Positions 1 to 6,351 of a stretch of 13,203 nucleotides of DNA are shown in pieces. The stretch's first letter is position 1. Every line of letters starts with the position of its first letter. The translations under genes and the position numbers were made by a program. The stretch lies in the NCBI GenBank assembly GCA_014377495.1, contig JACMPN010000274.1, positions 1 through 13,203 of the forward strand, in the 5' to 3' direction. This stretch comes from Candidatus Sericytochromatia bacterium (GTDB taxonomy: Bacteria; Cyanobacteriota; Sericytochromatia; JACMPN01). Under the pieces are notes generated by a model that did no database searches, had not been told where the DNA came from, and saw only the letters and a list, made by a program, of their open reading frames with translations.

Positions 1-1110
1 CGAGCCCGTGACGGCCAAAAGTTGCACGTAACGGGCAGTATCGTCTGCTGACCCACCTTCGGCGGCCAAACGACCGAGATGTAGGGCCTGAATCCGGTCG
101 CCGGCCGCCAGTGCCGTGGCGGCGGCCATCTGCCAATCCTGTCGCAGGGTCTGACCCCCCATGCCGGGTGCCGTGAGCAGGTGGATGGCGGACTGGCCGT
201 GTAGGCGCCCCAGGGACAGCAGGGCCCGTCGGGCGGCGGGGTGATCGGGCTGGAAGAGGATGGCGCGCTCGTAGGCGACCCGGGCGAGGGTCACCAGGGC
301 GTCCGGGTCCATGCGCCGGGCCAGGGGGATGTCGATCCCCAGGGCCAGCTGCGGGGCGATGGCCATCAGCCAGTGGTAGTAGGTGTCCCCGGCGGTCGCC
401 CAATAAAGAGCTGTCCGTTTGCCGCCATAGTGCTCAAGCAGGGCGGCGGCACCGGCATAGTCGCCGTGCCGGCCGGCCAGGGTGCAGGTCTGGGCCAGAC
501 TGGCTTCGCCGAGATCCTTGCCGAGCGACCAAGCCCGGGTCAGGTCCCGGTGCGCCATCGGCAAATCCCCACGGGCGACGGCCAGCTCGCTGTGGACCTG
601 ATAGGCCTCGGGCAGCCGGGGTTGCTCGTGCAGCAGCCGGGCCAACTCACTGCCGGCGGCATCGAGTTCCCGCAGGGCGAGCAGGCACCGGGCCAGATTG
701 AGCCGGGCGCCCACCCATTGGGGGTTATGGGCCAGGGCGGTGCGATACTGGGCCGCCGCCAGGGCATGTTCACCGAGCTGCAGGTAGATGTCACCCAGTC
801 CGCCACGGGCCTGGGCCTGCACGAGGGCCGAGCTGGTAATCGACAGGGCCCGGTCGAAGGCCTCTGTCGCCTCCTGCAGGGCGTTCAGCTTATAGAGGGC
901 GACGCCGAGGCCACAGAGCGCATCCGGGTTGGTCGGCTGATCGATGACGGCGATACGGAACTCATCGAGGGCCGGTTGATACTGGTGGCGCTCCAACAGC
1001 AAGAGGCCCTGACGATAGTGATCCACCGTTTCGGCCCGCGCCGGGTTGCCGACCAGCAGGCCGACGAGGACGGTGGCCACCGTGGCCGTGGCTACGACGA
1101 AGCGCCGCAT
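1..1110 (-). CDS. secreted TPR-repeat protein, C-terminus cut by window edge
   Basis: Reading the minus strand from the ATG at 1110 gives at least 370 codons with no stop before the window edge, so the gene is partial at its 3' end. Residues 1-26 form a signal peptide: two Arg, a hydrophobic stretch (VVATATVATVLVGLLVG) and an ARA cleavage site before Glu27, so the mature protein is exported. From about residue 30 to 200 there are about five 34-residue TPR-like units with the usual small/aromatic spacing (for example YRQGLLLLERHQYQPALDEF, GLGVALYKLNALQEATEAF, GLGDIYLQLGEHALAAAQY). Residues 200-370 are helical, with weaker repeats. TPR proteins are protein-binding scaffolds; the partner is unknown. 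The start is supported by TGAGGTGA four bases upstream, which overlaps the gatB stop codon. The gene is therefore probably translated from the gatB mRNA, although a functional link to GatB is not implied. Confidence 0.88.
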   Translation of the reverse strand, partial: MRRFVVATATVATVLVGLLVGNPARAETVDHYRQGLLLLERHQYQPALDEFRIAVIDQPTNPDALCGLGVALYKLNALQEATEAFDRALSITSSALVQAQARGGLGDIYLQLGEHALAAAQYRTALAHNPQWVGARLNLARCLLALRELDAAGSELARLLHEQPRLPEAYQVHSELAVARGDLPMAHRDLTRAWSLGKDLGEASLAQTCTLAGRHGDYAGAAALLEHYGGKRTALYWATAGDTYYHWLMAIAPQLALGIDIPLARRMDPDALVTLARVAYERAILFQPDHPAARRALLSLGRLHGQSAIHLLTAPGMGGQTLRQDWQMAAATALAAGDRIQALHLGRLAAEGGSADDTARYVQLLAVTGS

Positions 1111-1118
1111 CAGTCACC

Positions 1119-2579
1119 TCAGGTTCGGGGCAGAGCCGCCAACCGGTCTTTCATCAGGGCGTTGACCGTGTCGGGCTTGGCCCGGCCCTGGCTGGCCTTC
1201 ATCACTTGGCCGACGAGAAACCCAATGACCTTGTCTTTGCCACTGAGGAACTCTTCCACCTGTTTCGGGTTGTCGGTGATCACCTGATCGATGATCGTGG
1301 CGATGGCGCCGAGGTCGCTGATCTGGGTGACGCCCAGCGAGTCGACCAGGGTCCGGGGAGACTTGCCGGTCGTCAACACTTCCGCCAATACCTTCTTGCC
1401 CGTATTGCGGTTGATTGTACCGGCCTGCACCAGGTCGACCAGTTCGTGTAACGCCTGAGGCGTGAGCTTGGTCTCGGCCAAGGTCTGACTATGCTCGTTC
1501 AGATAAGCGGCGACGTCGCCCATCATCCAATTGGCGGCCAGCTTGGCATCCGCTCCGATGGCCAGGGTGGCCTCGAAAAACTGCATCAGATCGACGTTGT
1601 CGACGAGCACAGCCGCCTCATAGACGGTCAGGCCCAGCGTGTCGATGTAGCGGCGCCGTTTGGCTTCGGGCAACTCCGGCAGGGATCTGCGGACCTCCTC
1701 CAGCCAGGCTGCGGTGATCTCGATGGGCACAAGGTCCGGTTCCGGAAAGTAGCGGTAGTCGTGGGCTTCCTCTTTGGAGCGCATGGTGATCGTCACGCCC
1801 CGCTGCTCGTCCCAGAGGCGGGTCTCCTGCACGATGCGTTCGCCCGACTCGACAAGACGGATCTGCCGCTCGATTTCGTAGTCGATGGCCCGCTGCAGCG
1901 ACCGGAAGGAGTTGAGGTTTTTGATTTCGGCCCGGGTCCCCAGGGTGGTCGCCCCCTTGGGGCGGATGGAGACGTTGGCGTCGCAGCGCATCGAGCCCTC
2001 CTCCATCTTGCCGTCGCAGACTCCGGCGTAGAGGAAGATGTTGCGCAACTCGGTGAGGTAGGCCCGGGCCTCTTCGGCCGTGTGCATCTCCGGCTCGCTG
2101 ACCACTTCGATCAAGGGCACGCCGGCCCGGTTCAGGTCGACCAGGCTATAGGTGCTGCCAGCCAAGCGGTCGGCCCCGGCATGCACGAGCTTGCCGGCAT
2201 CCTCTTCGATGTGGATGCGGGTCAGGGGAATCTGGCGGGTGACGTCGCCGACGGTGATCTCGACGTAACCACCTGCGGCGATGGGCTCGTTGAACTGGGA
2301 AATCTGATAGCCCTTGGGCAGGTCCGGATAAAAGTAGTTCTTGCGGTCGAACTTGCTGATCGGGGCCACAGTGCAGTTGGTGGCCAGTCCAGCCCGAATG
2401 GCCAGCTCGACGACCCGTTGGTTCAGGACCGGCAGGGCACCCGGCAAACCGAGGCAGACAGGACAGACGTGGCTGTTGGGTTCAGCCCCGAAGTGGGCCT
2501 CGGAACTGCAAAAGATCTTGCTGTCGGTCAGCAATTCGGCGTGGCATTCCAGACCGATGACCGCTTCGTACTCTGCCAT
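1119..2579 (-). CDS. gatB: aspartyl/glutamyl-tRNA(Asn/Gln) amidotransferase subunit B
   Basis: GatB is the tRNA-binding and kinase subunit of the GatCAB amidotransferase. That complex converts Glu-tRNA(Gln) and Asp-tRNA(Asn) to the amidated forms in the cytoplasm. The 486 residues match the usual family length of about 475-490. Family landmarks are all present: VIGLECHAEL at 7-16, CPVCLGLPGALPVLN from 39, KNYFYPDLPKGYQISQ from 80, RIHIEEDAGK at 121-130, DLNRAGVPLIEVVSEPE from 148 and MRCDANVSIRP from 197. A C-terminal YqeY-like helical tail follows. The metal-site region has Cys24, Cys39 and Cys42, with Ser25-Ser26 where many homologues have a further Cys, so zinc binding may be reduced. gatA and gatC are not adjacent, which is common. 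The start ATG follows GGAA at four bases; the 13 bases GGAACCCCATGGC across this start recur at the start of the response regulator gene (7307). The TPR gene follows after 8 nt. Confidence 0.97.
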   Translation of the reverse strand: MAEYEAVIGLECHAELLTDSKIFCSSEAHFGAEPNSHVCPVCLGLPGALPVLNQRVVELAIRAGLATNCTVAPISKFDRKNYFYPDLPKGYQISQFNEPIAAGGYVEITVGDVTRQIPLTRIHIEEDAGKLVHAGADRLAGSTYSLVDLNRAGVPLIEVVSEPEMHTAEEARAYLTELRNIFLYAGVCDGKMEEGSMRCDANVSIRPKGATTLGTRAEIKNLNSFRSLQRAIDYEIERQIRLVESGERIVQETRLWDEQRGVTITMRSKEEAHDYRYFPEPDLVPIEITAAWLEEVRRSLPELPEAKRRRYIDTLGLTVYEAAVLVDNVDLMQFFEATLAIGADAKLAANWMMGDVAAYLNEHSQTLAETKLTPQALHELVDLVQAGTINRNTGKKVLAEVLTTGKSPRTLVDSLGVTQISDLGAIATIIDQVITDNPKQVEEFLSGKDKVIGFLVGQVMKASQGRAKPDTVNALMKDRLAALPRT

Positions 2580-2609
2580 GGGGTTCCAATCGTCAACGAG
2601 AATTAAGCT

Positions 2610-2685
2610 GGAGGTGATCGCATCCAGGCTCCGGTCGCCTGAAGCCGGACTGCTTTGCCAGGACAGCGTTGCCGTTCCTCAACGG
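2610..2685 (-). other. gatB leader region with two small hairpins and an anti-SD-like motif
   Basis: The 188-base gap between the fmdB-like gene and gatB holds no convincing ORF. On the gatB sense strand it has a 5-bp stem CCGTT-GAGG-AACGG (2672-2685) and a second stem CAGGC with a 7-base loop and GCCTG (2625-2641). Next comes GATCACCTCC (2610-2619), which is identical to the conserved 3' tail of 16S rRNA. No clear -35/-10 pair was found. Any role in gatB regulation is inference. Confidence 0.3.
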
Positions 2686-2767
2686 ACTACCCGGTACGTT
2701 TCGTCACGGCGCCTTGCCGGACTTTGCATTCCGACTCCCATCTCGGTCAGCACGGATGGGGTCACCT

Positions 2768-2986
2768 CTAATGACCGCCGCAGCAGCCGCCGGCATGACC
2801 GCCGCTGTGGGCCGGTGCCGCCGAGGCGGTCTGAGCGGCCCCAAGCATGCCGATCCGGCCGTACTGGCGAAACACGTCAGCGCTTGCACAGTGGGGGCAG
2901 GCAACATGATCACGGGACTCGTCCATGCCGGAGACGATCTCGAATGGCTGGCTGCAGGCCTTGCAGCTGTAATCGTAACTCGGCAT
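2768..2986 (-). CDS. FmdB-family zinc ribbon protein
   Basis: This 72-residue protein begins MPSYDYSCKAC, the signature start of the FmdB/CxxC-CxxC-SSSS zinc ribbon family. The zinc knuckles are Cys8-x2-Cys11 and Cys30-x2-Cys33, about 18 residues apart. Family members are small, single-ribbon proteins often annotated as putative regulators (after FmdB of Methylophilus); their real function is mostly unknown. The tail is Ala/Gly/His-rich and ends GGHAGGCCGGH, giving extra Cys and His that could bind metal; such tails occur in many family members. The ATG at 2986 is chosen over an in-frame start 13 codons upstream because the family begins at this Met and GGAGGGG lies about three bases before it. 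It is transcribed divergently from the small membrane protein at 3138. Confidence 0.9.
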   Translation of the reverse strand: MPSYDYSCKACSQPFEIVSGMDESRDHVACPHCASADVFRQYGRIGMLGAAQTASAAPAHSGGHAGGCCGGH

Positions 2987-3010
2987 CCGCCCCTCCCCCC
3001 CGATCAAACA

Positions 3011-3026
3011 GATGCGCCCCCGCATC
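3011..3026 (-). promoter_or_regulatory. hairpin/palindrome in the fmdB-like gene leader
   Basis: GATGCG-CCCC-CGCATC is a perfect 6-bp stem with a 4-base loop, lying 24 bases upstream of the fmdB-like start codon and downstream of its TATAAT box. It could act as an RNA hairpin in the leader or as an operator half-site pair. Only the symmetry is seen; the role is inferred. Confidence 0.4.
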
Positions 3027-3036
3027 TTTGTCGCCC

Positions 3037-3042
3037 ATTATA
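3037..3042 (-). promoter_or_regulatory. candidate -10 box for the fmdB-like gene
   Basis: The minus strand reads a perfect TATAAT, about 50 bases upstream of the fmdB-like start. No good -35 hexamer lies 16-18 bases further upstream; that interval is filled by the tandem 19-bp repeat. An activator binding the repeat is therefore conceivable. Basis: consensus match only. Confidence 0.4.
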
Positions 3043-3076
3043 GCCGAGACGGCCCGAGATAGCCGAGACGGCCCGG
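3040..3076. repeat. tandem 19-bp direct repeat in the divergent promoter gap
   Basis: ATAGCCGAGACGGCCCG occurs at 3040-3056 and again at 3059-3075, with a 19-base period. The copies sit immediately upstream of the minus-strand TATAAT and about 60 bases upstream of the plus-strand membrane protein gene. It may be a pair of binding sites or a recent slippage duplication. Confidence 0.6.
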
Positions 3077-3137
3077 ACCGTGACCGGTGCTACAGTAGAC
3101 GGAACGCCGCAATCCGATCGAAAGGACCATTGCCACT

Positions 3138-3377
3138 ATGCTGCTCGTCGGCCTGCTCGTAGCCCTCGGGGCCACACTCTGCATCGCCTCCGGTCGATTG
3201 CTCAGTCGCATCCGTGACGACGCCAGTGGCAAAATCATCCTCGCCCTGGGCGGCTTTTTTCTGGCCCTGGACGTCATCGCCCTGCGCAGCCACATCTTCT
3301 GGGTGGCGCCACTGAGCCTCGTCTCCGGGGTCCTCATCGGCAACCACTACATCCGCAAGCGGGGGTTGCGTGGATGA
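3138..3377 (+). CDS. small hydrophobic membrane protein of unknown function
   Basis: The 79-residue product has three hydrophobic segments, at about 1-22, 33-49 and 54-70, separated by a short charged loop (RIRDDASGK). It ends in a basic tail (HYIRKRGLRG), which by the positive-inside rule should be cytoplasmic. I do not recognise a family. The start is ATG with AAAGGA about 11 bases upstream, slightly longer than ideal spacing. The hydrophobic pattern and the SD make it likely to be real. The last six codons and stop lie inside the left arm of a 16-bp inverted repeat, so the C-terminus may be constrained, or contributed, by that element. It diverges from the fmdB-like gene. Confidence 0.65.
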   Translation: MLLVGLLVALGATLCIASGRLLSRIRDDASGKIILALGGFFLALDVIALRSHIFWVAPLSLVSGVLIGNHYIRKRGLRG

Positions 3378-3484
3378 CGCTAGCACCCCAGCTGCAGGCC
3401 GAGCCCTTCCTAAGGTCCGTGAGGACCTGTTGTCAGGAACCGTCCCGCATCTGAGGCACTCTCGACACCCACGCAACCCCCGCT
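3358..3484. repeat. perfect 16-bp inverted repeat enclosing a nested hairpin (structured RNA or mobile element candidate)
   Basis: AGCGGGGGTTGCGTGG at 3358-3373 is the exact reverse complement of CCACGCAACCCCCGCT at 3469-3484. The 95 bases in between have no ORF. They contain AGGTCC-GTGA-GGACCT (3413-3428), a 6-bp stem closed by a GNRA-type loop. A further outer pairing TTCCT/AGGAA flanks that stem (about 3408-3439). The left arm overlaps the end of the small membrane protein gene. Candidate explanations are a structured non-coding RNA of about 127 nt, a large 3' UTR structure, or a MITE-like element with 16-bp terminal repeats; no target-site duplication is visible. I could not match it to SRP RNA, 6S, tmRNA or RNase P signatures on either strand. 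Confidence 0.6.
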
Positions 3485-3534
3485 GACTGCGCTGTGACCA
3501 CATGCAGGGTCGCTCGCTGAGGCCCATACGCAAC

Positions 3535-3567
3535 AGAACCCCCCGGAGAAAACGCTCGGGGGGTTCT
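3535..3567. terminator. strong GC-rich stem-loop, probable terminator
   Basis: AGAACCCCCC (3535-3544) pairs exactly with GGGGGGTTCT (3558-3567); an inner GAG/CTC pairing is possible around the loop AAAACG. There is no T-tract on either side, so it is not a textbook intrinsic terminator. It lies about 160 bases after the plus-strand membrane protein gene and about 60 bases after the minus-strand coiled-coil gene, so it could stop transcription from both directions. Confidence 0.6.
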
Positions 3568-3629
3568 CACGTGTCCGTGTGCTCCGGAAGGCTGGGCGGC
3601 GTGCCATGCCCACCCAGGAACCACCCGCC

Positions 3630-3974
3630 TTAGCGTTTGGTTTTTAGGGCCATACGGAGGAGTTTTTGTTGGCGCTTGGCGTCATCGAGCTGCTGTTGCA
3701 GGTCGTCCATCGACACGCCCGTCGTCAGCTCGGCCAGACGGAGTTGGGTGTCATAACGCTGCTCGACCCGGATGATGCGGGCATCAAGCTTGATCAGGCG
3801 ATCGCCCATCTTGTCGGCCACGGAGTCCCGTTCGGCCTTGAGGTCGGCCAGCAACTGGGCTGGGGACCGGCGGGACCGGTCTTTGGGGCTGGCCTTCGGT
3901 ACAGCGACTTTCGTTTTTGCCACGGGAGTTTTGGTTTTGCTGACTTTGGTTGCCGCTGTCTGGGCTGTGGCCAT
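3630..3974 (-). CDS. small basic protein with H1-like Lys/Ala/Pro tail and coiled coil
   Basis: The protein is 114 residues. Residues 1-40 are low complexity and rich in Lys, Ala, Thr, Val and Pro (AATKVSKTKTPVAKTKV, then PKASPK), resembling the disordered tails of bacterial histone H1-like proteins. Residues 39-82 (PAQLLADLKAERDSVADKMG onward) and 88-114 are strongly helical, with heptad-like spacing and many charges, predicting a coiled coil or helical hairpin. It ends in a basic tail (RMALKTKR). No family is recognised; DNA or RNA binding is inferred from composition only. The ATG at 3974 is preferred over a GTG three codons upstream, because GAGGTG sits six bases before the ATG and includes that GTG. 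The gene appears monocistronic, with its own promoter at 4058-4087 and a hairpin downstream. Confidence 0.82.
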   Translation of the reverse strand: MATAQTAATKVSKTKTPVAKTKVAVPKASPKDRSRRSPAQLLADLKAERDSVADKMGDRLIKLDARIIRVEQRYDTQLRLAELTTGVSMDDLQQQLDDAKRQQKLLRMALKTKR

Positions 3975-4057
3975 GGTTGGCACCTCGATTTCGTCGGTTA
4001 ACGGGTTTGTGAATAAACAATACGTGTCTGCGGGAGAGCAGGGTCGCTTTTGTACAC

Positions 4058-4087
4058 AATCTATTCCTACCGTGACAGTCTAGTCAA
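4058..4087 (-). promoter_or_regulatory. candidate sigma70-type promoter for the coiled-coil protein gene
   Basis: On the minus strand TTGACT (4082-4087) and TAGATT (4058-4063) are separated by 18 bases, in the most AT-rich stretch of the window. A start near 4050 would give a leader of about 75 nt before the ATG at 3974. Basis: consensus match and local base composition. Confidence 0.5.
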
Positions 4088-4420
4088 CATTTGATTAGCT
4101 AAAGTTCCCCTCCGCTTTTGGTTTCCCTCCCCTGCAACGGTCGCCACAGGCACATGTTGCGGCGGGATGCTGCTCCCTGCACGGCAATCCGCCGTTGGTG
4201 GGCAGAAGTTTGCTGAATGTTCCGACTTGCCCGGTGAATGTTCGGCCACAGTCCGCTTGAAGGCTGGGCCCACCCCGTTTGCACGAGAAAGCCCGACGCT
4301 GGACGACCGGCATCGGGCCCTCGGGCTGGATAGTTGTCCTGGACAAGAGGCGGGTCCGCTTGCAGCCGGCAATGTCGCCCGCATACCACCGTCACGGGCT
4401 CTCAATGTACCGTCAGCCCC
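4088..4420. other. gene-free stretch containing two phased TGAATGTTC repeats
   Basis: I see no convincing gene in these 333 bases. Open frames here lack SD sequences and have Arg/Ser/Pro-rich, shadow-like composition. The one notable feature is TGAATGTTC at 4214-4222 and again at 4235-4243, a period of 21 bases (two helical turns). The stretch lies downstream of the methyltransferase gene and upstream of the coiled-coil gene promoter. An unrecognised small RNA cannot be excluded. Confidence 0.4.
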
Positions 4421-5797
4421 TCAGGGCTTGGAAAAACCGGCTGCCAACTCCACGTGGAAGGTCTGGGGGAACATGTCGATCGGTTGTACGCCCGTCAATC
4501 GGTAACCGGCAGCCAACAACAGCTTGGCATCCCGGGCGAACGTGCTGGGTGAGCACGACGCATAGGCGATCCGCCGGACGTCCGCGGCGATCAGGGCCTG
4601 CAGGACGGCAGGGTCGCAGCCCCCCCGGGGGGGGTCCAGCACGACCACGTCAGGCCGGATGCCCTCAGCCAACAGTCTCGGCAGGACCGTCTCCACCTCG
4701 CCCAGTTCCATTGTGCAGTTGGCTGCCAGGTTGGCATCGATGTTGCCGATCGCATCGGCCACGGCCTGCTCGTTCGACTCGATGCCGATCACCTCACGGG
4801 CCTGGCGGGCCAGGTACAGGGCGATCGTGGCGGCGCCGGCATAGGCGTCGATGACCGTTTCATGGCCCTGCAGGCCGGCGAATTCGGCCACCGCCTCGTA
4901 AAGTTTTTCCGCTTGCGGGGGGTTGATCTGGAAAAAGCTCGTCAACCCGATGCGGAACCGCAGCCCGGCGAGGATCTCCTCGATCTGGCTGGCGCCGGCG
5001 AGAAGTCGGGTCTGGGGGCCGAAAATGGCGTTCGTTTTGCGGTTGTTCAGGTTTTCGAGGACGCCGACGACGTCGGGTGCGGCGGCCATGATTGCCGTGG
5101 CGATCGCCTCGGCCTGGGGCAGCCGCTCGGCGGGGGCGAGGCCGACCAGCACCTGACCGGTGGCGTAGGCGTAACGGGCGACCAGATGGCGGATCTGACC
5201 CCGGCCCGACATTTCATCGTAGGCGTGGACACTGTGGGCCTGCAGCACGTCACGGGCGACCCGCAGGGCCCGGTTCATCGGATCGGCGACCACGGCGCAG
5301 CGGTCCATGGGGATGATCTCGTGGGTGCGTTGGCGGTAATAGCCCATGATCAGCTGCTTGCCGACACGGCCGACCGGGTATTGGGCTTTGTTGCGGTAGG
5401 TGTAGGGATGCGTCATGCCGATGATCGGCCGGACGAGGGCGTCCGCCTCGTCCGTACCCAGCCCGCCGATGCGGACGAGGGCATCACGGACCTGCCGCTC
5501 TTTTTCGGAACGCTGCATCGTGTCGGTGACGTGCATCCACTGGCAGCCGCCACAGACCGTCGCCACGGGACAGTCCGGCGTGACCCGGCTGTCGCCTGCG
5601 GTCTCGATCCGTTCGATCAGGGCCCGGCCGTAATTTTGGCGGACCGTGATCAGTTTGGCCCGCACCAAATCGCCAGGGGCGGAGTCCGGGACGAACACGA
5701 CGTAGCCCTCGTGGCGGGCGATGCCCTCGCCGCCGGGAGCCAGGCCTTCGATGGTCAGTGTCAGGCGCTCGCCGACGGTCACAGGTGGTGTGTGCAT
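4421..5797 (-). CDS. rlmD: 23S rRNA (uracil-5-)-methyltransferase, RlmD/RumA family
   Basis: The enzyme uses S-adenosylmethionine to make 5-methyluridine in RNA. The 458-residue length is normal. Residues 7-64 form a TRAM RNA-binding domain. Cys76, Cys82, Cys85 (C-x5-CGGC-x-Q) and Cys167 are the four 4Fe-4S ligands typical of RlmC/RlmD and absent from TrmA. The middle part has TYRNKAQYPVG. The Rossmann methyltransferase domain runs from about 290 to the end. It has motif I VIDAYAGAAT (315-324), Glu340, DPPRGG at 388-393, the catalytic Cys415 in YASCSP and the general-base Glu450 in FPQTFHVE. Motif I is slightly divergent, with Ala where homologues usually have Cys and Gly. Whether it targets U1939, U747 or both cannot be told. 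No clear SD precedes the ATG at 5797, so the exact start is less certain. It lies 53 nt downstream of the acidic protein gene. Confidence 0.93.
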   Translation of the reverse strand: MHTPPVTVGERLTLTIEGLAPGGEGIARHEGYVVFVPDSAPGDLVRAKLITVRQNYGRALIERIETAGDSRVTPDCPVATVCGGCQWMHVTDTMQRSEKERQVRDALVRIGGLGTDEADALVRPIIGMTHPYTYRNKAQYPVGRVGKQLIMGYYRQRTHEIIPMDRCAVVADPMNRALRVARDVLQAHSVHAYDEMSGRGQIRHLVARYAYATGQVLVGLAPAERLPQAEAIATAIMAAAPDVVGVLENLNNRKTNAIFGPQTRLLAGASQIEEILAGLRFRIGLTSFFQINPPQAEKLYEAVAEFAGLQGHETVIDAYAGAATIALYLARQAREVIGIESNEQAVADAIGNIDANLAANCTMELGEVETVLPRLLAEGIRPDVVVLDPPRGGCDPAVLQALIAADVRRIAYASCSPSTFARDAKLLLAAGYRLTGVQPIDMFPQTFHVELAAGFSKP

Positions 5798-5821
5798 GGT
5801 GGTGGTGCCACAGCGGCGGGT

Positions 5822-5842
5822 GCCGACCTTAGGCCGGTCGGC
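5822..5842 (-). promoter_or_regulatory. intercistronic hairpin between the acidic protein and methyltransferase genes
   Basis: GCCGACC (5822-5828) pairs with GGTCGGC (5836-5842) around a 7-base loop. It sits in the 53-nt gap before the methyltransferase start. It lacks a T-tract and may be a partial terminator or an mRNA processing/stability element. Confidence 0.4.
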
Positions 5843-5850
5843 GCCGGCGA

Positions 5851-6171
5851 CTATGCCTCTCCGTCTTCCTTTTCGGCGGGCTGCAGAACGAGCAGCATGT
5901 CCGCTTCGCTGTTTTCGAGGAGCAGGTCACCGGCTTCGAGGGCGAGCTGACCGCCGGCCATGCCGCTTTCGGACAGGGCCGTGGCGAACTGGGCCAGCAT
6001 GCGCAGGCCTTCGGGGTTGCCGCCGATAATCACGGCCGGAGCATAGCCCTCTTCCTGTTCGAGCCCGACCCAGAGCTGGGCGTTTTCGGGGATGTCGATC
6101 TGGATGGTCTGCTCTTCTTGGTCCGGGCCCTCATGGACCGTGCCATCGGCATGAGTATGGGTATCGGCCAT
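5851..6171 (-). CDS. small acidic protein of unknown function with His-rich N-terminus
   Basis: The product is 106 residues and strongly acidic. Residues 4-13 are His/Asp-rich (THTHADGTVH), a possible metal-binding stretch. Residues 21-65 read as beta strands followed by a helix, with IIGGNPEGLRMLAQF at 48-62. The G-N-P-E-G-L turn resembles small immunity-like proteins such as the Imm32 group, but the match is too short to assign a family. The tail is again acidic. The ATG at 6171 is chosen because AAAAGGAG lies eight bases upstream; a longer in-frame reading would run through non-conserved, Arg/Pro-rich sequence. It is first in a possible two-gene unit with the methyltransferase and is divergent from the DHp-only gene. 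Confidence 0.82.
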   Translation of the reverse strand: MADTHTHADGTVHEGPDQEEQTIQIDIPENAQLWVGLEQEEGYAPAVIIGGNPEGLRMLAQFATALSESGMAGGQLALEAGDLLLENSEADMLLVLQPAEKEDGEA

Positions 6172-6351
6172 GGCGTTGCTCCTTTTGGTGGTCGTGCGTA
6201 CCCGGGCAGTATCCCCTATCGCCGCACGCCCGACCAGCCGCAGCCGTCCCGGCAGGCCCGCCGCCCGTGGCCTTGCCGGAGCGGGTGTGCCACCATGCCG
6301 GCGTAGAGTTGCTGACGGGACGCCCGGATAAACCGGGTGAAAGGATGGCGG

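Noticed and set aside
1491..2606. 371-codon plus-strand frame across gatB
   Set aside because: gatB is unmistakable on the other strand; this product is Asp/Gly/Val-rich shadow sequence.
2341..3162. 273-codon plus-strand frame from gatB across the fmdB-like gene
   Set aside because: It overlaps two well-supported minus-strand genes and has Arg/Ser-rich random composition, although an SD-like GGAGGTGATC lies inside it.
3358..3567. SRP RNA, 6S RNA, tmRNA or RNase P RNA
   Set aside because: The conserved cores of these RNAs (for example the SRP GGUCC-GGAA-GG apical motif or the RNase P GAGGAAAGUCCGGGC box) are not found on either strand.
3504..4048. Repeated GCAGGGTCGCT at 3504 and 4038
   Set aside because: It is eleven bases, GC-rich and not flanked by other similarity; it is probably coincidence.
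4067..4405. 112-codon minus-strand frame in the 4088-4420 gap
   Set aside because: It has no SD, a shadow-like composition and no recognisable domain, and it overlaps the promoter of the coiled-coil gene.
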